Part shown: in pieces, positions 56,754-64,000 of the stretch
Position numbering within the stretch: position 1 is the first letter of the stretch
Layout: every line of letters starts with the position of its first letter
From: JANQMX01 sp965247175
Lineage (GTDB): Bacteria > Pseudomonadota > Alphaproteobacteria > Kiloniellales > DSM-21159
Assembly (NCBI GenBank): GCA_965247175.1
Contig: OZ252006.1
Location: forward strand, 3,224,001 to 3,288,000
Direction: 5' to 3'
Length of the DNA stretch: 64,000 bases
The notes under the pieces: generated by a model
The model's input: the letters and a program-made list of their open reading frames with translations, nothing else
Databases searched by the model: none
Told to the model about the DNA's origin: nothing
Translations under genes and position numbers: made by a program

Positions 56754-59700
56754 ATGCCCGTCTACCACGAAGACCATCTCGCACCGCTGATCCAGGACGC
56801 TGTCCGCGCCGCCAAGAAAGACTGCGCGCCCAGCAACGGCAGCAAGTACAACGGCGCGCTCGCCGGACGCTTCGTCGAGGCCTTCTATGCCAACGTCTCC
56901 CCCAGCGACCTGGTGGGAGAGGCCTCGGAGACCCTGGCGAAGGCCGCGCTCTCGCTGCTCGACTTCGCTGAGACCCGCGACGCGCACACGGCCAAGATCC
57001 GGGTGCGCAACTCCGACGACTGCGAGGCCAACTGGCGTTCGGTCCACACGGCGATCGAGATCATCAACGACGACATGCCGTTCCTGGTCGACTCGATCAC
57101 CGCGGCGCTCAATCACATGCGGGCCGAGGTCCGCCTGGTCATCCACCCGATCATCCCGATAGAGCGCGACGAGTCCGGCACGCTGGTGGGCATCGCCAGC
57201 TACGAAGACGCGGAGATGTCCGGCCTCCGCGGCGAGTCCTGCATGCTCATCCAGATCAACGAGCAGCCCGAGGCACGCCATGCCGCCATTGTCGAGCGGC
57301 TCGCCGGGGTGCTGAAGGATGTGCGCGCCGCGGTCGAGGACTGGCGTGCCATGCGCGAGCGCTGCCGCGAGCTGATCCGCGAGATCGAGCGAAAGCCGCC
57401 TAAGCTGCCGCGCGACGAAATCTCGGAGGGCATCGCCTTCCTGGAATGGCTGAACGACGAGAACTTCACCTTCCTCGGCTTCCGCGAGTACAGCTTCGAG
57501 GGCAGGGGCAAGTCGGGCGTGGCCCGCATCGACCCGGATGCCGGCCTGGGCCTGCTGCGCGAACTGGACTATTCGGTCTTCGACGGCCTGCGCAATCTGG
57601 GCCAGCTCCCCTCCGACGTGCAGGCCTGGGTGAAGTCCCGCAAGCTGCTGCGCATCGCCAAGGGCAACCGCCGCTCGACCGTGCACCGCAATGCCCACGT
57701 CGATGCCATCGCCATCAAGAAGTTCGACGCCAAGGGCCAGGTGATCGGCGAACGGCTGTTCATCGGCCTCTTCACTTCGCAGGCCTATTCGCGCTCGCCG
57801 CGTCTGATTCCCCTGCTGCGGCAGAAGGTGGACGGCGTGCTGCAAAGCTCGGGCTTCCCGCCCAACAGCCATGACTACAAGTCGCTGCAGCACGTGCTGG
57901 AGACCTATCCGCGCGACGAGCTGTTCCAGATCTCCACCGAAGAGCTCAAGCGAATCTCAAGCGGCATCGTCCATCTGCAGGAACGCCAGCGCACCGCGCT
58001 CTTCGTCCGCCGCGACGCTTTCGAGCGCTTCGTGTCCTGCCTGATCTTCGTGCCGCGCGACCGCTACGATGCGCGCCTGCGCGGCAAGCTGCAGGACGTT
58101 CTGGCGGAGGCCTTCCACGGCCGGATCAGCGCCTTCTACACCTTCCTCGGCGAGATGCCGCTCGTGCGCCTGCATTTCATCGTCAAAACCGAGCAGGGCA
58201 ACATCCCGCACGTCGACCTCGATGCGCTGGAAGAGACCCTGGCCGAGGCGGCACGCTCCTGGACCGACGGCCTGCGCGCGGCTCTCTTCACCGAGCACGG
58301 CGAGCGCGACGGCCTGGAGCTTTTCGAGCGTTACGAGCGCGCCTTCCCGGTCAGCTACCAGGAACGCTTCCACCCCAAGGACGCCGTCGCCGACATCCGC
58401 AGCATCCAGCTGGCCGCCGACGAGAACCGCCTGGTCCTCGATCTCTACCGGCCGCACAAGGCATCGCCCGAGGTCATCCATCTCAAGGTCTACGACCAGA
58501 ACGGGCCGCTCGCCCTTTCCGACGTGCTGCCGATCCTGGAGCACATGGGCCTCAAGGTGATCAGCGAGGTTCCCTTCCAGGTCGACCTGCCGTACGGCGG
58601 ACCTTGCATCTGGGTGCAGGACTTCAACATGCGCCTGCGCTCTGGCTCCAGCATGGACCTCGAGCATGTGCGCGAGGCCTTCCATGAGGTGTTCCAGCAG
58701 GTCTGGAACGGCCGGATGGAAGACGACGGCTTCAACGGCCTGGTGCTCACGGCCGGCCTGTCGGAGCGCGAGATCAAGATCCTGCGCGCCTACAGCAAGT
58801 ACCTGCGCCAGGTGCGCATCCCCTTCAGCCAGGACCGCATCGAAGAGGCGCTAGCCAACCATCCCGCCATCACGGCACGCCTGGCGGAGCTCTTCGAGCA
58901 TCGCTTCGAGCCGGTCGGCAAGAAGGGCAAGACCGTCAGCGCCCTCAGGGAGAAGAAGCACGCCGGCGAAATCCTGGAGATGCTGGACGCCGTCACCAGC
59001 CTGGACGACGACCGGATCCTGCGGCGCTATCTCAATCTCATCCTGAACACCCTACGCACCAACTATTACCAGCTGGCGGAGGACGGCAGCCGCAAGGACT
59101 ACGTCTCCTTCAAGCTCGACAGCCGGGACCTGGAGGAGCTGCCGGAGCCCAAGCCGCACCGGGAGATCTTCGTCTACTCGCCGCAGGTCGAGGGCGTGCA
59201 CCTGCGCTTCGGGCCGGTCGCCAGAGGCGGCCTGCGCTGGTCCGACCGGCGCGAGGACTTCCGCACCGAGGTTCTGGGTCTGGTCAAGGCGCAGCAGGTC
59301 AAGAACGCCGTCATCGTGCCCGTCGGCTCGAAAGGCGGCTTCGTGCCCAAGCGCCTGCCGCCACCGGACGCCGGGCGGGAGGCCTGGATGGCCGAGGGCA
59401 TCGCCAGCTACAAGACCTTCATCCGCGGCCTGCTCGACCTGACCGACAACATCAAGGACGGCAAGATCATCCCGCCCAAGCAGGTGGTGCGCTACGACGG
59501 CGACGACCCCTACCTGGTGGTGGCGGCGGACAAGGGCACGGCCACCTTCTCGGATATCGCCAACGGCGTTTCAGTCGACTACGGCTTCTGGCTCGACGAC
59601 GCCTTCGCCTCGGGCGGCTCGGCCGGCTACGACCACAAGGCCATGGGCATCACCGCGCGTGGCGCCTGGGAATCCGTCAAACGCCACTTCCGCGAGATGG

Positions 59701-61619
59701 GCAAGAACATCCAGGAGGAGGAGTTCTCGGTGATCGGCGTCGGTGACATGTCGGGCGACGTCTTCGGCAACGGCATGCTGCTCTCGAAGAAGATCAAGCT
59801 GATCGCCGCCTTCAACCACCTGCACGTCTTCGTCGACCCGGATCCCGACTCGGCGAAGAGCTGGAAGGAGCGCAAGCGACTCTTCGACCTGCCGCGCTCG
59901 AGCTGGACCGACTACAAGGCCTCGCTGATCTCCAAGGGCGGCGGCATCTTCGACCGCAAGGCCAAGTCGATCGACATCAGCCCGGAGATGCGCAAGCTCT
60001 TCGGGCTCCACAAGGACAAGGCGACGCCCAACCAGCTGATTCACGCCATCCTCAAGAGCCAGTGCGATCTCTTGTGGTTCGGCGGCATCGGCACCTACGT
60101 CAAGGCACGCGAGGAAAGCCAGGCCGAGGCCGGCGACCGGGCCAACGACTCCATTCGGGTCGACGCTGACGAGCTCAATTGCGCGGTGGTCGGCGAAGGC
60201 GCCAACCTGGGCATGACCCAGCGCGCGCGCATCGCCTACGACCTGGGCGGCGGCCGGCTCAACACCGACTCGATCGACAACTCGGCCGGCGTCGACTGCT
60301 CCGACCACGAGGTCAACATCAAGATCCTGCTGGGCGAGGTGGAGCGCTCCGGCCGCATGAGCCGCAAGCAGCGCGACACGCTGCTTGAGCGCATGACCGA
60401 CGAGGTGGCGGAGCTGGTGCTGCGCGACAACTACCTGCAGTCCCAGGCGATCACCATCACCCACACCCTGGGCCACCATCTGCTCGACCGGCTGGTCCGC
60501 TTCATGCGGAGCCTGGAGCGCGCCGGCAAGCTCGACCGGGCCATCGAGTTCCTGCCCGACGACGAGACGATCGAGGAGCGCCACAAGTCGGGCCTGGGCC
60601 TGACCCGGCCGGAGACGGCGGTGCTGCTATCCTATGCCAAGATCGACCTTTACGACGAGCTGCTCGGCAGCGCCCTGCCCGACGACCCCTACATGGTCGA
60701 GAGCCTGGAGCGTTACTTCCCCGTGCCGCTGCAGAAGAAGTACGCGAAGGACATCGGGGCGCATCAGCTCTCGCGCGAGATCATCGCGACGCAGGCGACC
60801 AACTCGGTCATCAACCGGCTGGGCATCACCTTCGTGCATGAAGTGCGCGAGAAGACCGGCATGGATGTCGAGGAGATCGGCCGCGCCTGCGTGGCCACGC
60901 GGGAGATCCTCGACCTGCGCGAACGCTGGGCCGAGATCGAGGCGCTGGACAACAAAGTGCCGGCCAGCACGCAAGCGGCCATGCTGATCGAGTGCGGCCG
61001 CCTCAGCGAGCGGCTGGTGGTCTGGCTGCTGCGCGAGGAGACGCACCCGCTCGACATCACCGGCTGCGTCAAGCGCTACCGGGCCGGCGCGCGCGAGCTG
61101 GCGGACAACCTGGCGACGCTGCTTTCGCCGAAGGAAAAGCGTGTGTTCCAGCAGAAGGCGAAGCAGTTCAGCGACGCCGGCGTGCCCAAGGCGCTGGCGG
61201 AAACCATCGCCGGCTTTGCCGAGCTGTCGCCGATTGGCGACGTGGTGCGCTGCGCCGAGCAATGCAAGCTGCCGGTCGGCAAGGCGGCGACCGCCTACTT
61301 CAAGGTCGGCGAGCGCTTCGGCTTCGACTCCCTGCGCCGGGCCTCGAGCCACCTGCCGAGCGACAGCGCCTGGGACAAGCTGGCGGTCACCGCCATCGTC
61401 GACGACCTCTATGCCCAGCAGTACGAGCTGACCACCCGGGTGCTCGACGGCGGCAAGTGCGGCAAGATGGAGCCGGCCAAAGCCATCGAGGCTTGGGCCG
61501 ACACCCGCCCGCAGCAGGTCCGCCGAAGCGATCAGCTGATCGCCGAGCTGGAGACCACCTCGCCGGATCTGGCGATGCTCGCCGTGGCCAACCGCCAGCT
61601 CAAGAGCATGGTAGGGTAA
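56754..61619 (+). CDS. NAD-specific glutamate dehydrogenase, large (GDH-180) type
   Basis: The 1621-residue enzyme matches the large alphaproteobacterial NAD-GDH. N-terminal ACT-like domains hold MPFLVDSITAALN. The central segment GPVARGGLRWSDRREDFRTEVLGL with AQQVKNAVIVPVGSKGGFV (about residues 820-860) is the catalytic glutamate site, and VGVGDMSGDVFGNGML follows for NAD. Long helical C-terminal domains follow. It oxidises glutamate to 2-oxoglutarate and ammonia for catabolism. The ATG at 56754 is used, because an upstream GTG at 56676 adds unconserved residues. Length is at the family norm. Confidence 0.96.
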   Translation: MPVYHEDHLAPLIQDAVRAAKKDCAPSNGSKYNGALAGRFVEAFYANVSPSDLVGEASETLAKAALSLLDFAETRDAHTAKIRVRNSDDCEANWRSVHTAIEIINDDMPFLVDSITAALNHMRAEVRLVIHPIIPIERDESGTLVGIASYEDAEMSGLRGESCMLIQINEQPEARHAAIVERLAGVLKDVRAAVEDWRAMRERCRELIREIERKPPKLPRDEISEGIAFLEWLNDENFTFLGFREYSFEGRGKSGVARIDPDAGLGLLRELDYSVFDGLRNLGQLPSDVQAWVKSRKLLRIAKGNRRSTVHRNAHVDAIAIKKFDAKGQVIGERLFIGLFTSQAYSRSPRLIPLLRQKVDGVLQSSGFPPNSHDYKSLQHVLETYPRDELFQISTEELKRISSGIVHLQERQRTALFVRRDAFERFVSCLIFVPRDRYDARLRGKLQDVLAEAFHGRISAFYTFLGEMPLVRLHFIVKTEQGNIPHVDLDALEETLAEAARSWTDGLRAALFTEHGERDGLELFERYERAFPVSYQERFHPKDAVADIRSIQLAADENRLVLDLYRPHKASPEVIHLKVYDQNGPLALSDVLPILEHMGLKVISEVPFQVDLPYGGPCIWVQDFNMRLRSGSSMDLEHVREAFHEVFQQVWNGRMEDDGFNGLVLTAGLSEREIKILRAYSKYLRQVRIPFSQDRIEEALANHPAITARLAELFEHRFEPVGKKGKTVSALREKKHAGEILEMLDAVTSLDDDRILRRYLNLILNTLRTNYYQLAEDGSRKDYVSFKLDSRDLEELPEPKPHREIFVYSPQVEGVHLRFGPVARGGLRWSDRREDFRTEVLGLVKAQQVKNAVIVPVGSKGGFVPKRLPPPDAGREAWMAEGIASYKTFIRGLLDLTDNIKDGKIIPPKQVVRYDGDDPYLVVAADKGTATFSDIANGVSVDYGFWLDDAFASGGSAGYDHKAMGITARGAWESVKRHFREMGKNIQEEEFSVIGVGDMSGDVFGNGMLLSKKIKLIAAFNHLHVFVDPDPDSAKSWKERKRLFDLPRSSWTDYKASLISKGGGIFDRKAKSIDISPEMRKLFGLHKDKATPNQLIHAILKSQCDLLWFGGIGTYVKAREESQAEAGDRANDSIRVDADELNCAVVGEGANLGMTQRARIAYDLGGGRLNTDSIDNSAGVDCSDHEVNIKILLGEVERSGRMSRKQRDTLLERMTDEVAELVLRDNYLQSQAITITHTLGHHLLDRLVRFMRSLERAGKLDRAIEFLPDDETIEERHKSGLGLTRPETAVLLSYAKIDLYDELLGSALPDDPYMVESLERYFPVPLQKKYAKDIGAHQLSREIIATQATNSVINRLGITFVHEVREKTGMDVEEIGRACVATREILDLRERWAEIEALDNKVPASTQAAMLIECGRLSERLVVWLLREETHPLDITGCVKRYRAGARELADNLATLLSPKEKRVFQQKAKQFSDAGVPKALAETIAGFAELSPIGDVVRCAEQCKLPVGKAATAYFKVGERFGFDSLRRASSHLPSDSAWDKLAVTAIVDDLYAQQYELTTRVLDGGKCGKMEPAKAIEAWADTRPQQVRRSDQLIAELETTSPDLAMLAVANRQLKSMVG

Positions 61620-61631
61620 GGAGTCTCTGTA

Positions 61632-61752
61632 AGGCGCTGGCGCGCCGTACGGCACCAGCCCACACCCCCGCCCGACCAACCCACTAGGGTACCATGGCAT
61701 GGGTTGGTCGGGCGGGGGTGTGGGCCGGCACCGCGCAGCGCCGAAGGCGCCA
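61632..61752. repeat. Dispersed long palindrome, copy 4
   Basis: Arms at 61659-61683 and 61700-61724 (25 nt) are perfect reverse complements. The outer eight positions of the extended arm (61651-61658) pair only partly, with three mismatches. The loop is tagggtaccatggca. Flank ggcaccgcgcagcgccgaaggcgcc is on the right. It sits 13 bp after the glutamate dehydrogenase stop. Confidence 0.85.
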
Positions 61753-61775
61753 AGAAAGACTCACCACACCACCGA

Positions 61776-62066
61776 CTGTCACCCCGGCCAAGGGCGAAGC
61801 CCGCGAGCCGGGGTCCATGGTTGGGCTGAGTGCAGACGGCCGAACGATTGGCGCAGGCCGATGGATGGATCCCGGCTCAAGGCCGGGATGACGATCGGGG
61901 GCGCTGCGCCAGTCGTGACCTCTCTCCCGATGTCACCCTTGGGCGAGCCACGCAGTGGCGAGTTCCGAGGGTCCACGTCAGAACTTGGTGCAGGCGGTTG
62001 GGTGGATGCTCGGAACTCGGCCCCGGGCCGAACGGCCCAGTGGGCCTCGCCCAAGCATGACGACTG
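61776..62066. repeat. REP/BIME mosaic between glutamate dehydrogenase and hemW
   Basis: Units gtcaccccggccaagggcga (61776-61815) and tggatcccggctcaaggccg with gggatgac (61865-61893) stand head-to-head. The longer dyad from tgtcacccttgggcgagcca to tgggcctcgcccaagcatga (about 61930-62065) follows. They fill the rest of the 464-bp gap 61620-62083 between convergent genes. No coding frame is supported. Confidence 0.72.
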
Positions 62067-62083
62067 AGGGTGCGGCGACGCCG

Positions 62084-63283
62084 CTAGCCCGCAGCCTCTA
62101 ACGGTTCTTCCTGCTGCAGGTAGGCGAGCAGCGCGTTGAGCGTCCGGCGCCCAGCCGCGGTCGCGCGCAGCGCCTCGTCGTCGAGAACGAGCAAGCCCTC
62201 GCTCTCCAATTCCGCCAAGCGCTCGGCCGGCAAGAGCGCCTCCGGCTCGGCGCCGAGCTCGCGGCGGAAGGCGGCGCGGGAGATGCCCTCCTCAAGCCGT
62301 AGGCCGCAAAGCAGCAGCTCGCTGAGGCGCTCGGCGCCGGCGATCACCTGCTCCTGGCGGGTGGCGTGGCCAGCGGCCTCGACCGTCTCCAGCCAGGCTT
62401 CCGGCGCGCGGTGCTGGCGCAGCGCCAGGCGCCGGCCGCCTTCGGCGATGCGGCTGTGGGCGCCGGGACCGACGCCGAGATAGTCCTGATAGCGCCAGTA
62501 GATCAGGTTGTGCCGGCAGGCTGCGCCGGCCTTGGCGTGGTTGGAGATCTCATAGGCCGGCAGGCTGGCCCGGGTCATCTCGTCCTGCGTGACCTCGTAG
62601 AGATCGGCCGCCGTCTCGTCGTCCAGGGTCTTCAGCTCGCCGCGGCGCCAGGCACCGTGGAAAGCCGTGTTTTCCTCGATGGTCAACTGATAGAGCGAGA
62701 GATGCTCCGGCCCCTCGGCCAAGGCCTGGGCCAGCTCTGCCCGCCAAGCCGGCTCGCTTTGACCCGGCCGGGCATAGATCAGGTCGAAGGAGAAGCGCGG
62801 AAAGGTCCGGCGCGCCAGATCGACCGCGGCCAGCGCCTCCGCCACCGAATGGCGGCGGCCGAGAAAGCGCAGCGCCTCGTCGTCGAGCGCCTGAACGCCA
62901 AGAGAGACGCGGTTGACGCCGGCCGCGCGATAGCCGGCGAAGCGCTCTGCATCGGCCGAGCCCGGATTGGCTTCCAGAGTGATCTCGAGATCGGGCGCCG
63001 TGGGCCAGAGATCGCGGATAGCGGCGATCACCGCCGCCACGGTCTCCGGCGGCATGAGGGATGGCGTACCGCCGCCGAAGAAGACCGACTCGACCCGGCG
63101 CTCCGGCACCCGCCGCGCCATCTCGCTCAGCTCGCGCAGCAGGGCGGCGCGCCAGCGGCTTTGATCGACCGCCTCGCGGACATGGCTGTTGAAGTCGCAA
63201 TAGGGGCACTTGGACTGGCAGAAGGGCCAGTGCACGTAGACGCCGAGCGGATCCAGGGCCTCTGCGCCGGGCATCTGCTTCAC
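62084..63283 (-). CDS. hemW: Radical SAM heme chaperone HemW
   Basis: The 399-residue protein starts with VYVHWPFCQSKCPYC, giving the radical-SAM CxxxCxxC cluster at about Cys22, 26 and 29. FFGGGTPSLMP and LGVQALDDEALRFLGR follow, and the HemW/HutW-type HNLIYWRYQDYLGVGPGAHS. HemW inserts heme into respiratory proteins rather than oxidising coproporphyrinogen. Its start overlaps the rdgB stop by 4 bp. The order rph-rdgB-hemW is conserved in alphaproteobacteria. Confidence 0.95.
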   Translation of the reverse strand: MKQMPGAEALDPLGVYVHWPFCQSKCPYCDFNSHVREAVDQSRWRAALLRELSEMARRVPERRVESVFFGGGTPSLMPPETVAAVIAAIRDLWPTAPDLEITLEANPGSADAERFAGYRAAGVNRVSLGVQALDDEALRFLGRRHSVAEALAAVDLARRTFPRFSFDLIYARPGQSEPAWRAELAQALAEGPEHLSLYQLTIEENTAFHGAWRRGELKTLDDETAADLYEVTQDEMTRASLPAYEISNHAKAGAACRHNLIYWRYQDYLGVGPGAHSRIAEGGRRLALRQHRAPEAWLETVEAAGHATRQEQVIAGAERLSELLLCGLRLEEGISRAAFRRELGAEPEALLPAERLAELESEGLLVLDDEALRATAAGRRTLNALLAYLQQEEPLEAAG

Positions 63284-63876
63284 CCCTGGAGGTGTTCGAG
63301 CAGCTTGGCGAAGGCGCGGGCGCGGTGGCTCATGGCATGCTTGGCGGCCGGTTCCATTTCTCCGAAGGTAATGTCGTGGCCCTCGGGACGAAAGATCGGG
63401 TCATAGCCGAAGCCCTGGTCGCCGCGCGGCGGCCACACCAGGTCGCCGTCGACACGCCCTTCGAAAACCTCCGCACCGCCTCCGGGGAAGGCGAGACAGA
63501 GCGCGCAGACGAAATAGGCGCTGCGGTCGGCCTTGCCGTCGAGTTCACGCTCAACCGTCTCCATCGCCATGCCGAAGTCGCGATCGGGCCCGGCCCAGCG
63601 GGCTGAGTGAATGCCCGGCGCCCCGTTCAGGGCCGGAACCGCCAGCCCGGAGTCGTCGGAGAGGGCCGGCAAGCCGCTGCCTTCTGCGACGAAGCGCGCC
63701 TTGAGCTCGGCATTGGCGCCAAAGGTGTCGCCGGTCTCCTCCGGCTCCTCCAAACCAAGCTCTCCCGCCGAGACGACGGCCAGCCCGAGCGGCTCCAGAA
63801 GCTCCCTAATCTCCCGCACCTTGCCGGCGTTGTGGCTGGCGATGACGATGCGGTTGCCAGGGATCTCGACACTCAT
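63280..63876 (-). CDS. rdgB: RdgB/HAM1-family XTP/dITP diphosphatase
   Basis: The 198-residue protein starts NRIVIASHNAGKVREIRELL and contains DDSGLAVPALNGAPGIHSARWAG and YFVCALCLAFPGGGAEVFEGRVDG, with FGYDPIFRPEGHDITFGEM. These are full-length RdgB motifs. It hydrolyses XTP and dITP to monophosphates, keeping deaminated purines out of nucleic acids. It begins 2 nt after the rph stop. Confidence 0.96.
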   Translation of the reverse strand: MSVEIPGNRIVIASHNAGKVREIRELLEPLGLAVVSAGELGLEEPEETGDTFGANAELKARFVAEGSGLPALSDDSGLAVPALNGAPGIHSARWAGPDRDFGMAMETVERELDGKADRSAYFVCALCLAFPGGGAEVFEGRVDGDLVWPPRGDQGFGYDPIFRPEGHDITFGEMEPAAKHAMSHRARAFAKLLEHLQG

Positions 63877-63878
63877 CG

Positions 63879-64000
63879 CTAGCCCTCGAGCGCGGCGCGC
63901 TGCAACGCGAAGAGCTCGGCCACCCCCAGGCGCGCCAGGCTCAGCATCTCCTCGAACTCGGGCGCGGAGAAGGGATGCTCTTCGGCGGTCGCCTGCACCT
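63879..64000 (-). CDS. rph: Ribonuclease PH, C-terminal end (cut by window edge)
   Basis: The last ~40 codons of a frame, VQATAEEHPFSAPEFEEMLSLARLGVAELFALQRAALEG, end at a TAG (63879-63881). This is the C-terminal helix of RNase PH, which trims tRNA 3' ends by phosphorolysis. It lies directly upstream of rdgB in the conserved rph-rdgB-hemW operon. The rest lies beyond the right edge. Confidence 0.88.
   Translation of the reverse strand, partial: VQATAEEHPFSAPEFEEMLSLARLGVAELFALQRAALEG

Overview
The window is strongly GC-rich with dense, tightly packed genes. It reads as chromosomal DNA of a heterotrophic, probably marine alphaproteobacterium. I infer something close to Rhodospirillales/Kiloniellales from the RegB/RegA redox pair, the large NAD-dependent glutamate dehydrogenase, the rph-rdgB-hemW order, a HIG1-type membrane protein, DUF6494, and several genes for marine osmolytes. 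There is no sign of a prophage, transposase, plasmid backbone or CRISPR array. The one RNA gene seen is a tRNA-Gly(GCC).

Layout. 0-7.3 kb: a cut SIS-domain sugar isomerase, an AsnB-type amidotransferase, a SABATH-like carboxyl methyltransferase, a HIG1 protein, a cobalamin adenosyltransferase, then etfB-etfA-hbd. 7.6-12 kb: an SDR, the regB/regA operon led by DUF6494, and a divergent EctD/PhyH-like dioxygenase. 12-22 kb: mostly single-gene units (KptA, LysE, FrhB-like, PAS, RidA, GNAT, DMT exporter, MarR, DUF2000, haloacid dehalogenase, LysR, and a VPLPA-type exosortase substrate). 22-28 kb: a choline-O-sulfate uptake and hydrolysis operon (proX-proV-proW-betC) divergent from its LysR regulator. 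28-33 kb: envelope and small proteins, a histidine-rich metal-binding candidate, and a PEP-CTERM protein with a structured leader. 33-40 kb: a COG4091 oxidoreductase with an SDR, a strong candidate DMSP lyase (DddP), and a housekeeping operon (thioredoxin-TPR, LON-domain, Trm112, DUF971). 40-46 kb: tRNA-Gly, a TAXI-TRAP transporter, and a MarR/methyltransferase divergon. 46-49 kb: a ParE-type toxin-antitoxin pair and a compact nsrR-globin operon with two tiny membrane proteins and DUF1971. 49-54.5 kb: a YcaQ-like winged-helix protein, and the tungstate transporter tupBCA with a convergent HTH-binding-protein regulator. 54.6-64 kb: an Old Yellow/TMADH-like flavoenzyme, the giant glutamate dehydrogenase, and hemW-rdgB-rph.

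How the genes work together. Electron transfer and redox control (ETF, hydroxyacyl-CoA dehydrogenase, RegBA) sit beside nitrosative-stress defence (NsrR-globin). Import and breakdown of sulfur- and nitrogen-bearing osmolytes (choline-O-sulfate, possibly DMSP) and glutamate catabolism fit a marine heterotroph.

The most interesting observations are: a four-copy dispersed palindrome whose divergent copy carries compensatory changes in both arms; the nsrR-globin operon with two NsrR-type 11-1-11 sites and two undescribed membrane mini-proteins; the DddP candidate, whose metal and catalytic residues keep the spacing I recall for characterised DddP; and a 114-nt multi-hairpin leader ahead of the PEP-CTERM gene.
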